From Chiridota heheva (lineage: Eukaryota > Echinodermata > Holothuroidea > Apodida > Chiridotidae), in contig JAIGNY010000085.1 of NCBI GenBank assembly GCA_020152595.1, positions 1 to 64,000 on the forward strand: 64,000 nt of DNA, read 5' to 3'. Position 1 is the stretch's first letter; each line of letters opens with the position of its first letter. The translations under genes and the position numbers were made by a program. The notes below the pieces were generated by a model. It ran no database searches. It had not been told where the DNA came from and was given only the letters and a program-made list of their open reading frames with translations. Shown here one piece after another: positions 22,914 through 33,810 of this stretch.

Positions 22914-24570
22914 CTATAAATGTGGAAAGAAAGAAACACAATGTACTTCAGACTTCATTTTACTTGTGTCACACCAAAGAGCTCTTTGGTCACACTGACT
23001 GAATTCGAATGAGGGGCGGACAGCTTGACTTGTCCCATGAGAATATTGCTTCTCCGACATGTCCGATGGGCTCAAAGTTGATGCCCAGTCAGGGGCGAAC
23101 CGACCAGGGAGTGTCGGGGTGTCACCCCATCAAATCCAGATTTCGGCGGGAAAATTGACAATCTGTCGGCAAAATTAATATCCTGTCGGGATGTTAGTGT
23201 GTCCTTCCCCAGCTAAGATTTCGTTATAAACTTGAAAAAGTTTGCATACACAACATCAAAGAATAATTATGAATAATAGAAATACAAAAATATATAAATT
23301 TATACAAAACATTATGTTCATTTTTAGTGCATCTAAGAATTCTAAAATGTATAAATTCGTGGAGCCTCCGGGCTTCACCACCTCCTACGATCATGATCGA
23401 ACACAAATGGGCGGCGAAGTATTTCAGCGAAGAGTGAACAGGAAACGTTGTGTCTCAGATCATGAAAACATTTCCATCTTCAGACTTTGTTATTGCATCA
23501 AAATTTACCGGGAATTCTCTTGAGACTACTGAGGACCCAGCCGTTGCTGTGGCAGAGCCGCAGATACGGTCAGCCACACGCATGCAGGAATCTGAAATTT
23601 GAATTAATTTAATTCGAATTTTATTTAAATTTCTTTAATTTAAGCATAGCGGAGGGCGATGCCATTACTACGTAGGCCTACTCCAAACAGTAGGCCAATA
23701 CCCCTTCTCTTCCTCACAACGTCAGAGGTCTAGTCAACTTTTCTGAGTGGGCGGGTCGCAAGGGCGTGTCGTCTTCAGTTGAGGAAATTGCTGTTGGCCT
23801 TCTGCGGAATATAAAGGAGCGAAAGGAAGGAGGGGGAAATCTTCATCCAGAAATGATGGATCTTGCCAGTGCAGGATACCTTTCAAATTGTTTGGGGTCC
23901 AGGGGCGGCAGAGCGTTCAAAATATTCGAGGTGAGAGGAGGAGGGGGATGGGGATGGGGGAGGGGGTGGAGGAGGGGAATAATAAGGTCAGGTTACATGT
24001 GATAACAATATTGGGAGGGGGTTTATAATTATGTCGGGTAACGTGATAACACATGCATGTTCACCTAAAATTGTAGGGGGTTGAATCCCCCAGCCCCTGG
24101 TTTCGCCGCCCCTGGGTTCGTATGACCCCTTCGACTCCCTGGCACTGACACACCAAGGCCCGTCAGTAGCAAGCTGGAAAACTCTCCCACAAGAGCCACT
24201 GTTACCAATTGCCCCTTAGGATTTCAAAAGGTTCAAATTAAACATCAGGGACATTTGAAAAACTGTCGACTTTATCCGCAAAGAATTTTAGAAAACGTTC
24301 TTTACCTCTCCCCCGCTCTTTAAAGTTTTCGAATACATTTTTGTTCTCAGGAAAAATAAAATCCGTTTGAGTGTTTGCCCCCCCTCCCCCCCTCCCCCCT
24401 CCACTTTCTAAATACAATTCTAGTTTCGGGCTTTGACAGCCTCGAACGTCTAGCCCTGATAGCACAATTTGGTTGCGCCAACGTTGGTCAAAGGTGGCAC
24501 TTTACGTTGGGTCTTCGTTGTTAAAATTAAGTTTTAGAGGCCCAGCGGTTGAGCCAACGTTGTCTATTAA

Positions 24571-24826
24571 CTGTGGTGTAGCGGTTATCATACCTGTTTA
24601 CAGACCACGAGGCCCTAGGTTCAAGCCTGGGTTGGGTAGACACGCCAGTGCACCACAACTGGTTATCAAAGGCCGTGGACATTGACTTGGTTGTCGATGT
24701 TATGTCTGTCCGTACGTCGTACCTGTGTTCTCGTCCAGGTCGTATTAAGCGTTTCGTGATAGCATTGTTACTATCAGAACCGAATACGCAGGCGACGACC
24801 CCATCATTGTAATTGTGTGTTCACTC
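24571..24826 (+). mobile_element. tRNA-derived SINE, copy 1
   Basis: The 5' part carries a pol III A box (TGGTGTAGCGG) and, about 45 bp on, a B box (GGTTCAAGCCT), i.e. a tRNA-like head. The ~180-bp body includes GGTTATCAAAGGCCGTGGAC and gtccgtacgtcgtacc and ends at ttgtaattgtgtgttcac. It matches copy 2 at 35124 almost throughout. It is directly followed by (GTC)n and a GTGGCCAC palindrome cluster. Confidence 0.85.
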
Positions 24827-24837
24827 GTCGTCGTCGT

Positions 24838-24930
24838 CGTGGCCACGAGATAGTATGTCTTGGAAACGAGATAGAATCTCGTGGCCACGAGATAGTCTGT
24901 CGTGGGAACGAGATAGTATCTCGTGGCCAC
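24838..24930. repeat. GTGGCCACGAGAT palindrome cluster, small copy
   Basis: About four units of the family seen at 20544-20858, again alternating GTGGCCAC and GGGAACG or GGAAACG cores. It begins at the end of a (GTC)n tract. Confidence 0.9.
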
Positions 24931-24969
24931 CTGTTTTAAGAACGAAACTTGGGTATCACTGCCCAATAG

Positions 24970-25018
24970 GTGATCAAACTGTATATATACCATTATGGTA
25001 TATATACAGTTTGATCAC
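24970..25018. repeat. Perfect 49-nt palindrome (24-bp arms)
   Basis: The left arm GTGATCAAACTGTATATATA-CCAT and the right arm are exact reverse complements around a single T. It could extrude a cruciform in DNA or form a hairpin in RNA. Confidence 0.97.
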
Positions 25019-25297
25019 TTAATATATTACCATTAAACGTGGCTCTTGTCTTTTTACGATCAGACGGATGTACGTTGTGGTCCAATTGGTGGCAAAACGG
25101 GCACTAATACAGACTTTGAATCCCTAAAGCAGAAACAATGCCACCGGTTTAGGGAAAAAGGGAGGAAGGGGCAGGGGGTGGGCTCCACCGGTTTAGGGAT
25201 ATCGGGGAGGGGGAGGGGGCTGGGATGGAGGTGGGTGGTAGTAACAGATCCTCCACTTTTTATATTTTTACAAGAAAATAATGACAACAAAATTGGA

Positions 25298-25620
25298 TCA
25301 AGTGCCCCTTGAATGTAACTTTTCCATTCCAAATTATATGAAATATTTTCCGAAAAAATGACAAAAGTGCCCCTTCTGAAAATAAAAAGTGCCCCTCAGG
25401 TAAAGAAGCAAGGACTGGTGGATTGTGCGCGCACTTTGCATCCAACAAAATATGGCAAAAGCGCCCCTTTCAAAATGAAGTGCCCCTTTGTTGTTTTGGG
25501 CTCACTAATTCTATCTACAGACTAGACTGGGCGGGACATCCTGATGATTTGGGAAGTGCCCCATAAGAGGTCGTATCCCCCTCCTCCCCGAAGAAGTGAT
25601 ATGGTACTTTACCAAGTCAC
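25298..25620 (-). repeat. GGGGCACTTTT-type dispersed repeat, copy 2 (inverted)
   Basis: AAGTGCCCCTT words at 25299, 25362, 25388, 25462 and 25480 are spaced as in the copy at 18740. Shared landmarks include a 'tgacaaaagtgcccctt' stretch. Confidence 0.75.
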
Positions 25621-25705
25621 ATCCCCGAAGCTCAATAATGAGCATGGAACATAACTTTACCGTAACTCGATCACTGAAACTCTACTCCTTCTAGAATATA
25701 TATGT

Positions 25706-26280
<575 letters not shown>

Positions 26281-26502
26281 TATATTTAGTGTTGCGGAGG
26301 CGATATCTCCACCCAGAGGCGGTGGAAGATGTTTGAATAGGAGAAAGGGGAGAGGGGGTAGGGGAGGCACAGCAGCTGAGGCCATTTTCCAACTGTGGTA
26401 TTTTCAAAGCATGCAGCACAGCAGTATTAGGCCTATAGATTTATATTTCCCCCCGCCGAAAAAAAAAAAAAAATAGTTCAAAATTTACCGGTGACCCTTT
26501 TG

Positions 26503-26725
26503 TCTTCTTCTCTCTCTCTCTCTCTCTCGCTCGCTCTCTTTCTTTGCCTGTCTGTCTCTGTCTGTCTGTCTCTGTCTGTCTCTCTCTGTCTGTCTCTGTC
26601 TGTCTCTGTCTGTCTGTCTCTGTCTGTCTCTGTCTGTCTGTCTCTGTTTCTGCCTGTCTCTGTCTGTCTGTCTGTCTCTGTCTCTGTCTGTCTGTCTGTC
26701 TCTGTCTGTCTGTCTGTCTGTCTTT
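26503..26725. repeat. (TC)n then (CTGT)n microsatellite
   Basis: A CT tract at 26505-26540 passes into CTGTCTGTCT-rich sequence to 26723. Ser/Leu/Cys-rich frames here are not genes. Confidence 0.97.
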
Positions 26726-26734
26726 ACATTTACA

Positions 26735-28024
26735 GCTTCAAAAATTCAAGACATTTTTTTCCAAAACTCGTTAAAATAGAACAAATTTATACCAAAATGT
26801 ACAAAAATTTAAAAATTTGTAGATCATAAGTCTTGAAATCGGAGAATTTAGAGTTATAGATTACAATTAGCCAATAATTGTAGAGGAATATATTTGATGA
26901 CTAAAATAAAAAGATAATTATAATCATGGAACCTAAATATATTTTGATATTTCAAATAACACTTTTTTTAATCTCTGTAAAGGAGCACCTATTAATAATT
27001 ACAAAGAAGATGGGAGAGGGCACGTCAGTTGATGTCATGAAAATGGCCCGGGTCCGAATAGTAAGTTTTCCCTGCATGCACCATTTTAAAGATGCCCTTC
27101 TAATAAAATTTGGGGTAGCACACTCTATAAGGCCCTATTTTTTACAGATTACAAGTTGGGAAAATAAGGGTAGGCAGAGATAAAGGCCTTTTAAGTATGA
27201 AAATGTCTAGTAGGAAGGGCTGTTGGGCATCTAACTTTGTCAATAGATGAAATTTAGAATAGTGCATGGCGCGTCAAACTTCACAATTTTAGTCTTTTTA
27301 GGGTCTCGAAGAGACTAGGAAATATTTTCAAATTCTAGGAATTTGGAAATTTTCTTTTATCTCATGGTAATTTACCTTATCATTATTTAAGTATGATTCT
27401 TATTTTAACACATTAACCAGAGAAAATCAACATTAAGTTTTAATTTCCCTCATTTCAATTAAAAATTAAAATTTCACTTGGAAATTACTTATTACACCTT
27501 GTCATACAAACTCCTACGAGTTTGTGGTACGCTGCCACCATTCATTTATACATAAATGAAAAAACAAGTAAAATAATACAAGATAGACATCAAGTACATG
27601 TTGTCCGTTAATCAAAATCAAACTCCAAACACGAGAAATTGCATTGCTCTAATCTATTGCTCTGTTTCATGTACCAATCTTAATCCCACTCAAAAACCTA
27701 AGCCATCGCTGTCTGATGACGAACTCTCTCTTCTATATTACTCCATCCCTTAATAACTTTAGGTCCTAATAACTTTAGGCCAATCAGGCACACACACATA
27801 TCAATACTTGTTAAACTTAAAACCAATCAGCAACAGACACTTTATTCAGGACCCACCCCTTTTGGTTAAATTTACTAGGGAAGATAAATGAGCATCATGC
27901 CTGCCAATCACAAGTGACTTCTCCAACTGAAATGCCAAGGAGAAGATAGGTTCAAGGAAACCTCAAAATAGGTGATTAATTACACAAAGGGCAGGGTCAG
28001 GAAGATGTAGCAAAACCAAAGTAT
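26735..28024. other. Intergenic, AT-rich
   Basis: No recognisable gene or repeat family was seen. A perfectly ordinary AT-rich spacer leads up to the transposon-like element at 28025. Confidence 0.5.
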
Positions 28025-28194
28025 TAGTAGAGTCAAAATATGAAAAAAAGTGACCTTACCCCAAAAAAATTGCAAGAAAAGGTTTTTTGGCAGTTTTATC
28101 AAGTATGGGGTCTGGAGAAGAACATGATAAAAGTTGGCATCAATCGGATCTCCGGAAAAGGTTTAAATATGGCGTCATAAAAAAGATGGCCGCC
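28025..28194 (+). repeat. Left terminal inverted repeat
   Basis: It begins TAGTAGAGTCAAAATATG, contains ACCCCAAAAAAATTGCAAGA at 28058 and later AAAAGTTGGCA and TAAATATGGCGTCATA, and ends GATGGCCGCC. Each of these blocks recurs, inverted and in the same order, in the right repeat. Confidence 0.85.
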
Positions 28195-28330
28195 GATATA
28201 AGAAATCATTAGAAACTAGGCATAAGTCTGTAATTTAATAGTTTCTAATCATTTTAATAATGAAAATTATCACTAAAACTAAATATCTTGGCACCAACAT
28301 AATTTTTGAAACTTTTCTTGGCATCATCAA

Positions 28331-28400
28331 TAACGTCAGGACCTTATCCGTGACGTCAGGACGTGACCTGTGACGTCATGACGTGATCTATGACGTCAGA
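28331..28400 (+). repeat. Left subterminal repeats, 20-bp period, TGACGTCA core
   Basis: Four units at exactly 20-bp spacing start TAACGTCAGG (28331), TGACGTCAGG (28351), TGACGTCATG (28371) and TGACGTCAGA (28391). TGACGTCA is the palindromic CREB/ATF consensus. The array lies just inside the left TIR, the usual place for transposase-binding subterminal repeats or for an element promoter. Confidence 0.8.
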
Positions 28401-28700
28401 ATATGGTTTATTTCTAATATGTGTGTTCCAGTCCAGATTTGATGGCGCAGGGAGACATTTGATGATTTGAAAGAATTTCAAGTCATTTCTGAAGGTGGGA
28501 ACCAAATGTGGAGTACCTCATGAGTTCATTCTGTTTGTTCAGGATCACAATGGGTTGTGTGCATCTTCCCACATGTATTTGCATCTTCAAGACAATAAAG
28601 AGGATATCTTGATTCTTCTTTCTTTCCATGAAGTAAAAGTGTTAAATCATAAAGCAGTTGAAACAGACATTCTGTCAAAGTGAATCAGTCAGTGAGGTAA

Positions 28701-29075
28701 GTTCACCAAGAAGATAGAGTTGAGATTCGTAAGGAAGGAGCTGAAGGGATCAACAAGGCAAGTGTTAAAAGAGGTGATGACGTTATTCTAGAACCTGGAA
28801 CTTGCGTGCACAAATCTTGTCGCATGATTTACGTAAACAAAAAGGAAATAGAGAAACACAAGAGAGCTTAAGTGAACTTTACCTCACCATTAAAGAGGAA
28901 TACACGTGTCTCTATTAGGGCTTTCGATAGAAAAACAGATTGCTTATACTGTGGCAAAAAGGTGGTGTCAAGTACAAAAGGTGCTGACTGTGAAGATTAT
29001 AGTAGTGTAAAAACATATAACTTTGTGGACAAGATCATTTTGCTTTGTAAAACGAACGAAACTGACTTAGTTTAA
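28701..29075 (+). pseudogene. Transposon protein, N-terminal Cys/His region (broken)
   Basis: The frame encodes IRKEGAEGINKASVKRGDDV, CVHKSCRMIYVNKKEI, then after an in-frame TAA (28869-28871) continues in the same frame with TSPLKRNTRVSIRAFDRKTD and CLYCGKKV, ending at TAA 29073-29075. The C-x(2)-H-x(2)-C and C-x(2)-C pairs suggest a zinc-binding head. Because the frame resumes directly past the first stop with family-like sequence, the stop is a lesion rather than a real end. The region before 28701 holds a 62-codon frame (28495-28683) I could not place. Confidence 0.6.
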
Positions 29076-29305
29076 TGACTAAGTTCCACAGCTGCAGGCC
29101 GTGCTACAAAGTCTAACAAAAATTATACAAGCGCAAAAATATGAGCGAGGAATGAGCACGGAAAAGGGTAGCCAAAGGCCACACGAATAAACAAAACCTG
29201 ACAACAGCCAGGGGACACACAAGTAAACGTGAACACAAAAGGAGTCGTTTCAGTAAAAGACGACAAGATGAATGGGCTTTTTCTGTACAAGGGCAAATTG
29301 AATAC

Positions 29306-31437
29306 TTTAGTAGAGATTTGCATGCTGCAGACTGTTTGTACCATCATTCATGTGATGTACACTTTCGCACCTTCAGAAATATTCCTATACAACACGGGAC
29401 AGATCTAGATAGTGACAACAAGCGAAAGAAAGTTGGGCGACCCATGGACACCGACCAAGAATATGCATTTCTCAAGACATGCTCCTACTTCGAGGACAAC
29501 GATGAGGAACAATTAACTGTAACCTTCCTTGCCAACAAGATGAAGGAATATTTACAAGATAGTGACTCTCTTGCTTATGGCAATCAGTATTTGAAGTCTA
29601 AACTGGTAAAACACTACGGAGAGGCTATTTTTGTGGCTGATGGTGATGGATTACATGATATTGTAACTTTGCGGGAGAAAACAAGCAGAATTCTACGCAA
29701 TTACTTCAATATGCCCAAAGGGGATGGAGAGGAAGCTTAAAAGAAAGCTATCATAGAAACTGTCGCAAAGCTGATCAAAAGTGGTATCAAAACTCTTATC
29801 CCACACAAAGGACGAATATCTGAATGTACAGAACTTGAGCTTGATTTTGCGTTAGCGTTTGTTCCTCCGAGCTTGTGTCTAATGCTGCAACACCTTCTCG
29901 TAGGAAATAACACCAGCGGGAAGGAAGCACGCATTGGGCAAGCGATTGTTCAAGCGGTACGTCCAAGAGCAGTGATAGCTCCGTTACAACTGGGGCTGGG
30001 GTTTAAATGCACCATCACTTTCGATCAAGGTTTTTGACAGTCTGTCTGCCATGGGTTATTGCTCCTCATATAGTGAAGTGCAAAGGTTTGAGGAAAACGC
30101 CGCTTCTTCAGTGGCTCCTGATGTTTTAGGTGAGGACAAAGATATGCATGATATAATGCTTTTATTTGCCGCGGATAATGTTGACCACAACATAGTGACC
30201 CTGGATGGAAAGGGAACATTTCATGGTATGGGGATGGTAGCAGCCATAACACCAGGTACACGAACCAGTCACACTATTCCGAGGAGAAAGATGTCTGACT
30301 TGAACATAGTTGATCAGACGAAGATTTAGATCAAGGATTACCGCTTCGCAAAGAACACTCTTCGTAGCATTAAGCTCACGTCTCTGCCACTTTTGAGTGT
30401 TGTTGATCATAAGATTGATGTATTGTGGGAGATGTTCTTCCGCTTCAAGCAAACACTACCAAATTGGCAAGGAATTATGCACCTGCTACACAAGGACTGT
30501 CTCCACCCTGGACAATCATCAGTATTGTTCCTACCAATGATTGATATGAACCCTGCAGATAAGACATGTATCTTCTCTACATGCTACACTCTACTATATA
30601 TGTGCTCTTGCTTCCAAGCAAAGTGTCCTACCAATTGTAACCTTTGATCAGCCACTCTTTTGGAAAGCTTCTGAGATTATACATGAAGTTCAAGATGGTA
30701 GCCCACTCAGAGATGTTATGTTGTTATTGGGGAGCTTTCATACTTTCATGAATTTGTTGGGGGCCATAGGAACACTGATGGATGGAAGTGGAGTTAGGGA
30801 AATCCTGGAGACGGTGTATGGTGAAAACACTGTAACACATATGATGAGTGGCAAAGCTGTGCAACGTGCATTTCGTGGACATCTTCTTGTTAGGCAGTGT
30901 CTCACGCATCAGATAGTGACCAAGGTAATTGAAGCCGATCCAAGTTTTGAAGATCTAGTTAAAGAGCTGGGGGGATTGTATACTCAAAAGGAGACTGGTT
31001 AAATAAGTTTAGATGCACTGCTGAAAGCAGACTGCATGGAAAGAATTTCCAATGCTCTCACTTTAAGAGAGTGTTATCCAACAACTCAAAAACAAGCAAA
31101 TTGTGGATTAACTATCAACGAATGTTGGGAGTTGCACAGGAGCTTATCAAGGCTGATCGCACAGGGTCATGGCAAATGCATCTCCATGCTATATATGACT
31201 GTTTGCCAATATTTGCTGCTGCTGGACACCCTAACTATCTGAAGTCTGCTTATCTTTACTTACAGAAGATGAGGGATCTTGAAAGTGGAAAGTCCCCAGT
31301 GTTTCAGAAATTCAAAAATGGATTCCATGTTATTCGACGCAGCGAAAAATTATGGGCTGGCCTTAGTCCTGACTTGGTGATCGAGCAGACACTAATGCGG
31401 TCGCTCAAAAGCACTGGTGGGCTAACGAGGAAGTGGC
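29306..31437 (+). pseudogene. Transposon protein, central region (broken)
   Basis: Collinear family segments are spread over the three frames. They are LHAADCLYHHSCDVHFR (from 29306, a second Cys/His motif), an in-frame TAA at 29738, and a continuation to TGA at 30035. Then come SYSEVQRFEENAAS with AADNVDHNIVTLDGKGTFHG (from 30051), a TAG at 30327, and FLPMIDMNPADKTCI. The next frame has VTFDQPLFWKASEI with GSFHTFMNLLGAIGTLMDGS and MMSGKAVQRAFRGHLLV, then a TAA at 31000. The last has KADRTGSWQMHLHAIYDCLP with VIRRSEKLWAGLSPDLVIEQ and LMRSLKSTGGLTR. Frame changes fall near 30020, 30035, 30610, 31070 and 31430. These are hallmarks of a family I recognise from many cnidarian and echinoderm genomes, function unproven. 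Confidence 0.75.
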
Positions 31438-32280
31438 ATGGCAGACCATCAGAGGGCCGTTTGGACAATGTCTGCCCCTGTATCTTTCGCCTACAATTAC
31501 GCCATGCAGGAATTCTGTCAGACATCATATGCAACAAGTGAACAGCACAAGGAGGCATCTGCTTCTCGTATGGACAGGGATATGAGAGACTTAGACAAAC
31601 TTGCGACGAAGCTGGAACACTATTCTCCATTTTCCAATGAGGCAACCTTGCGCAACATTATCATAGGGATAAATGCTGATAAGGGTGTCAATGTTGAAGA
31701 ACTTTTCAATGTAGGCACAGACACAGTAAAACAAATGGAAGGACACCCAGTCTTCTCATATTCCCACAAAAAGAACACTTAAGTGAAGACATTAGCACTA
31801 TCTCAAGCTGTCAAAGTTACAGAGGATCGAACCATTGATCCAGCTCTATTGTTTCAGAGGTTCCTTGTGGTATCGCAGTCAGGTGACATTTGCCTTGATA
31901 GAGTGATGCAATATGAGCTCTTCCTTTATACACCATCCTTATTTGAAGAAAAATATCTCTTGCGAAAACCAGATAAAGCACATCTTCTGGAAGCTTTGAA
32001 AGACCATGGAAGTTCCTTATCAGATGGTGATGTTCTTCAGTCCATTCCAAAGACTGATCACTATGCTCTTGACAGAGGTTCCCTCCTACATCGATTGAAA
32101 TGGACCGAGGGGAGCACTTACACTTCAATTGCAGATTCGTATGCATCTTTTACGTCCGAACTGTATGGTAATGCCACTGTTGTCTTTGATGGGTACATGG
32201 AAGACCATCCACAAAAGACAACACCCACCAAAGACGAAGCCGAAATCAGGTCACCGACAAGGTCAACATTGTGGAGTCAA
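31438..32280 (+). pseudogene. Transposon protein, middle-to-C-terminal region (broken)
   Basis: One frame encodes NYAMQEFCQTSYATSEQHKE, then LRNIIIGINADKGVNVEELF, to an in-frame TAA at 31780-31782. It resumes without a frame change: RTIDPALLFQRFLVVSQSGD, YELFLYTPSLFE, LLHRLKWTEGSTYTSIADSY and VVFDGYMEDHP. The order and spacing match the same invertebrate family. The frame is lost near 32270, where the sequence of the next segment switches phase. Confidence 0.75.
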
Positions 32281-32852
32281 CCAAATTTTCTGGGAAAAAA
32301 GAGGATTTTCTTTTAAACACAATGAATAAACAGGCCCTTATTAAGCTGATGACGAAATACTTGCGCCAGAAAGGCTGCAAGGAATTCAGGCTGAGGGTGA
32401 GGCTGATGTCGACATCGTAAAAGCAGCAATCACAATGGCATCCTTCAAGTCAACAACTCTCATCGGGGAAGATACAGATCTTTTGGTTTTGCTCTTGTAT
32501 CATGGAACCACGAATGACTGCAAAGACCTGTACTTTAGATCAGACAAAGGTAAACTAAATGTGTATAACATTAAAGTTCTGAAACTGTTCCTAGGGGAAG
32601 AAGTGTGCTCCGATCTGCTGTTTGCCCATGCGTTTTCCATATGCGACACTACCTCACGAATTTTTGGGGTTGGAAAGAAGTCCATCTTTAGAAAGGTCAT
32701 CAAGGGCGAATCTGTCTTGCGTGCTTGTTCCAAAATCTTTCGCACACCAAAGGCAAATCCAGAGACTGTAGAAACCACCAGCTGCAAAGAAATGCTTTCA
32801 TTGTTTAATGGGACTCATTCTGACTCTCTGGCATCATTGCGCTACAGCTTCC
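32281..32852 (+). pseudogene. Transposon protein, PIN/FEN1-like nuclease motifs (broken)
   Basis: The first part reads GKKEDFLLNTMNKQALIKLM in one frame. After a shift near 32385 it continues DVDIVKAAITMAS and LIGEDTDLLVLLLYH (32459-32503), FRSDKGKLNVYNI and AHAFSICDTTSRIFGVGK. The acidic GEDTDLL and CDTTS blocks are how PIN/FEN1-like metal-dependent nucleases are usually recognised. In the family the second block normally reads SGCDTTS, so Ile replaces Gly here (32636-32656). The frame is lost again after ASLRY near 32845. Confidence 0.7.
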
Positions 32853-33242
32853 TTTGCAAAAAAAGTGGCCACAGCAAAGACTTTTGTGGCACCCGAAAGG
32901 CTGCCCCCAACGACATCAGCCACAAAACTTCACTCACGGAGGGTGTATCTTCAAATTATGGTGTGGATGTGTACGGACGGTGGCATGGATTCTTCAGACT
33001 GGGGCTGGAGTGCACAAGGGGGTCAACTGATTCCACTCATGATGGACAAAAGCCCTGCTCCTAAAAGTCTGTTGAAAATGATACACTGGGACTGCTCGAC
33101 AGGTTGCCGCACACTCAAATGTAGCTGCAAAAAACATGGCCTTGAGTGTACCCAAGCCTGTGGACCTTGTCAAGAAGACCCTTGTGATAATATATCCCTC
33201 AACCCAGTATCAGATGATGATGGTAATGAAGGCTGCATGTAA
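32853..33242 (+). pseudogene. Transposon protein, C-terminal eight-cysteine finger
   Basis: In a new frame the family sequence resumes with FAKKVATAKTFVAPERLPPT and DSSDWGWSAQGGQLIP, then a cysteine cluster at about 33093-33186 with spacing C-x3-C-x4-C-x-C-x6-C-x3-C-x2-C-x4-C. A short acidic tail leads to TAA at 33240-33242. The cluster resembles the tesmin/TSO1 CXC motif, a zinc-binding DNA-contacting fold, and also the Cys8 finger I recall from Academ transposases. All eight cysteines are present, so this part is intact apart from its loss of frame with the upstream domains. Confidence 0.75.
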
Positions 33243-33472
33243 CTGTGAAGGTAAATTACCAAACAAACCAATATGTGCATTTATGTCTTCTAATTTATAA
33301 TTGCATAAGGAAAACATTAAATGTCGATATTAATTCATTAAGTGGTTGATGATGTTGAAATCTAGACTGCAATGAACACGAATAGATGACAAAAAGTTAG
33401 CCATTATAACCACAGCTTATCCAGGACATCACAGTGAAAGAATCATGATATTAAGAAAAATACATGACATAA

Positions 33473-33520
33473 TGACGTCATAGATGACGTCATAGATGAC
33501 ACTATCACAACATAACGTCA
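33473..33520. repeat. Right subterminal repeats, TGACGTCA core
   Basis: TGACGTCA occurs at 33473 and 33485 (12-bp period, joined by TAGA), a half site TGAC follows at 33497 and TAACGTCA at 33513. A further TGACGTCA lies within the right TIR at 33665. The motif thus marks both ends of the element. Confidence 0.75.
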
Positions 33521-33650
33521 CACAGGTACATTGGTCAGATTGAAAAATTAACCAGCATGTAAGATACTGATGCCTTAAACTTGTTTCCATACTTAAAGAT
33601 GCCAGAAACCGTATGCAAATCATTGAAATTGAGCATTTTATTACATTTTG

Positions 33651-33807
33651 GCAGCCATTTTGTATGACGTCATATTTAGACCCTTTCCGTTGGTCAGATT
33701 TTTGCCAACTTTTAGTATGTTAATCTCCAGGTCAAATAGTACCAAAAAATGCAAAAAAACCTTTTCTTGCAATTTTTTTGGGGTTACGTTGTATATTGAC
33801 TCTACTA
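33651..33807 (-). repeat. Right terminal inverted repeat
   Basis: Read inwards from 33807 it gives TAGTAGAGTCAATATAC, then the 31-nt block shared exactly with the left end, then AAAAGTTGGCA, TAAATATGACGTCATA and AAATGGCTGCC. It is shorter than the left repeat by about 13 bp through small gaps. Confidence 0.85.
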
Positions 33808-33810
33808 TAT

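Larger units (their letters stand above)
28025..33807 (+). mobile_element. 5.8-kb TIR-bounded DNA transposon relic (PIN-like/CXC protein)
   Basis: The ends are long imperfect inverted repeats: 28025-28194 and 33651-33807. Both begin TAGTAGAGTCAA when read inwards, and they share a 31-nt exact block (28058-28088 against 33754-33784). They are flanked by the same three bases, TAT (28022-28024 and 33808-33810), a candidate 3-bp target-site duplication. Between them lies the plus-strand wreck of one large protein, broken by in-frame stops and frameshifts but collinear with a widespread uncharacterised invertebrate family. In order: N-terminal Cys/His motifs, a long core, PIN/FEN1-like motifs and an eight-cysteine C-terminal finger. 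A nuclease with a Cys8 finger and a 3-bp duplication is what I recall of the Academ superfamily; that assignment is an inference. The copy is non-functional as written. Confidence 0.8.

Noticed and set aside
29123-31645. Minus-strand frames across the transposon relic
   Set aside because: They are shadows of the plus-strand protein remains, which match a recognisable family.
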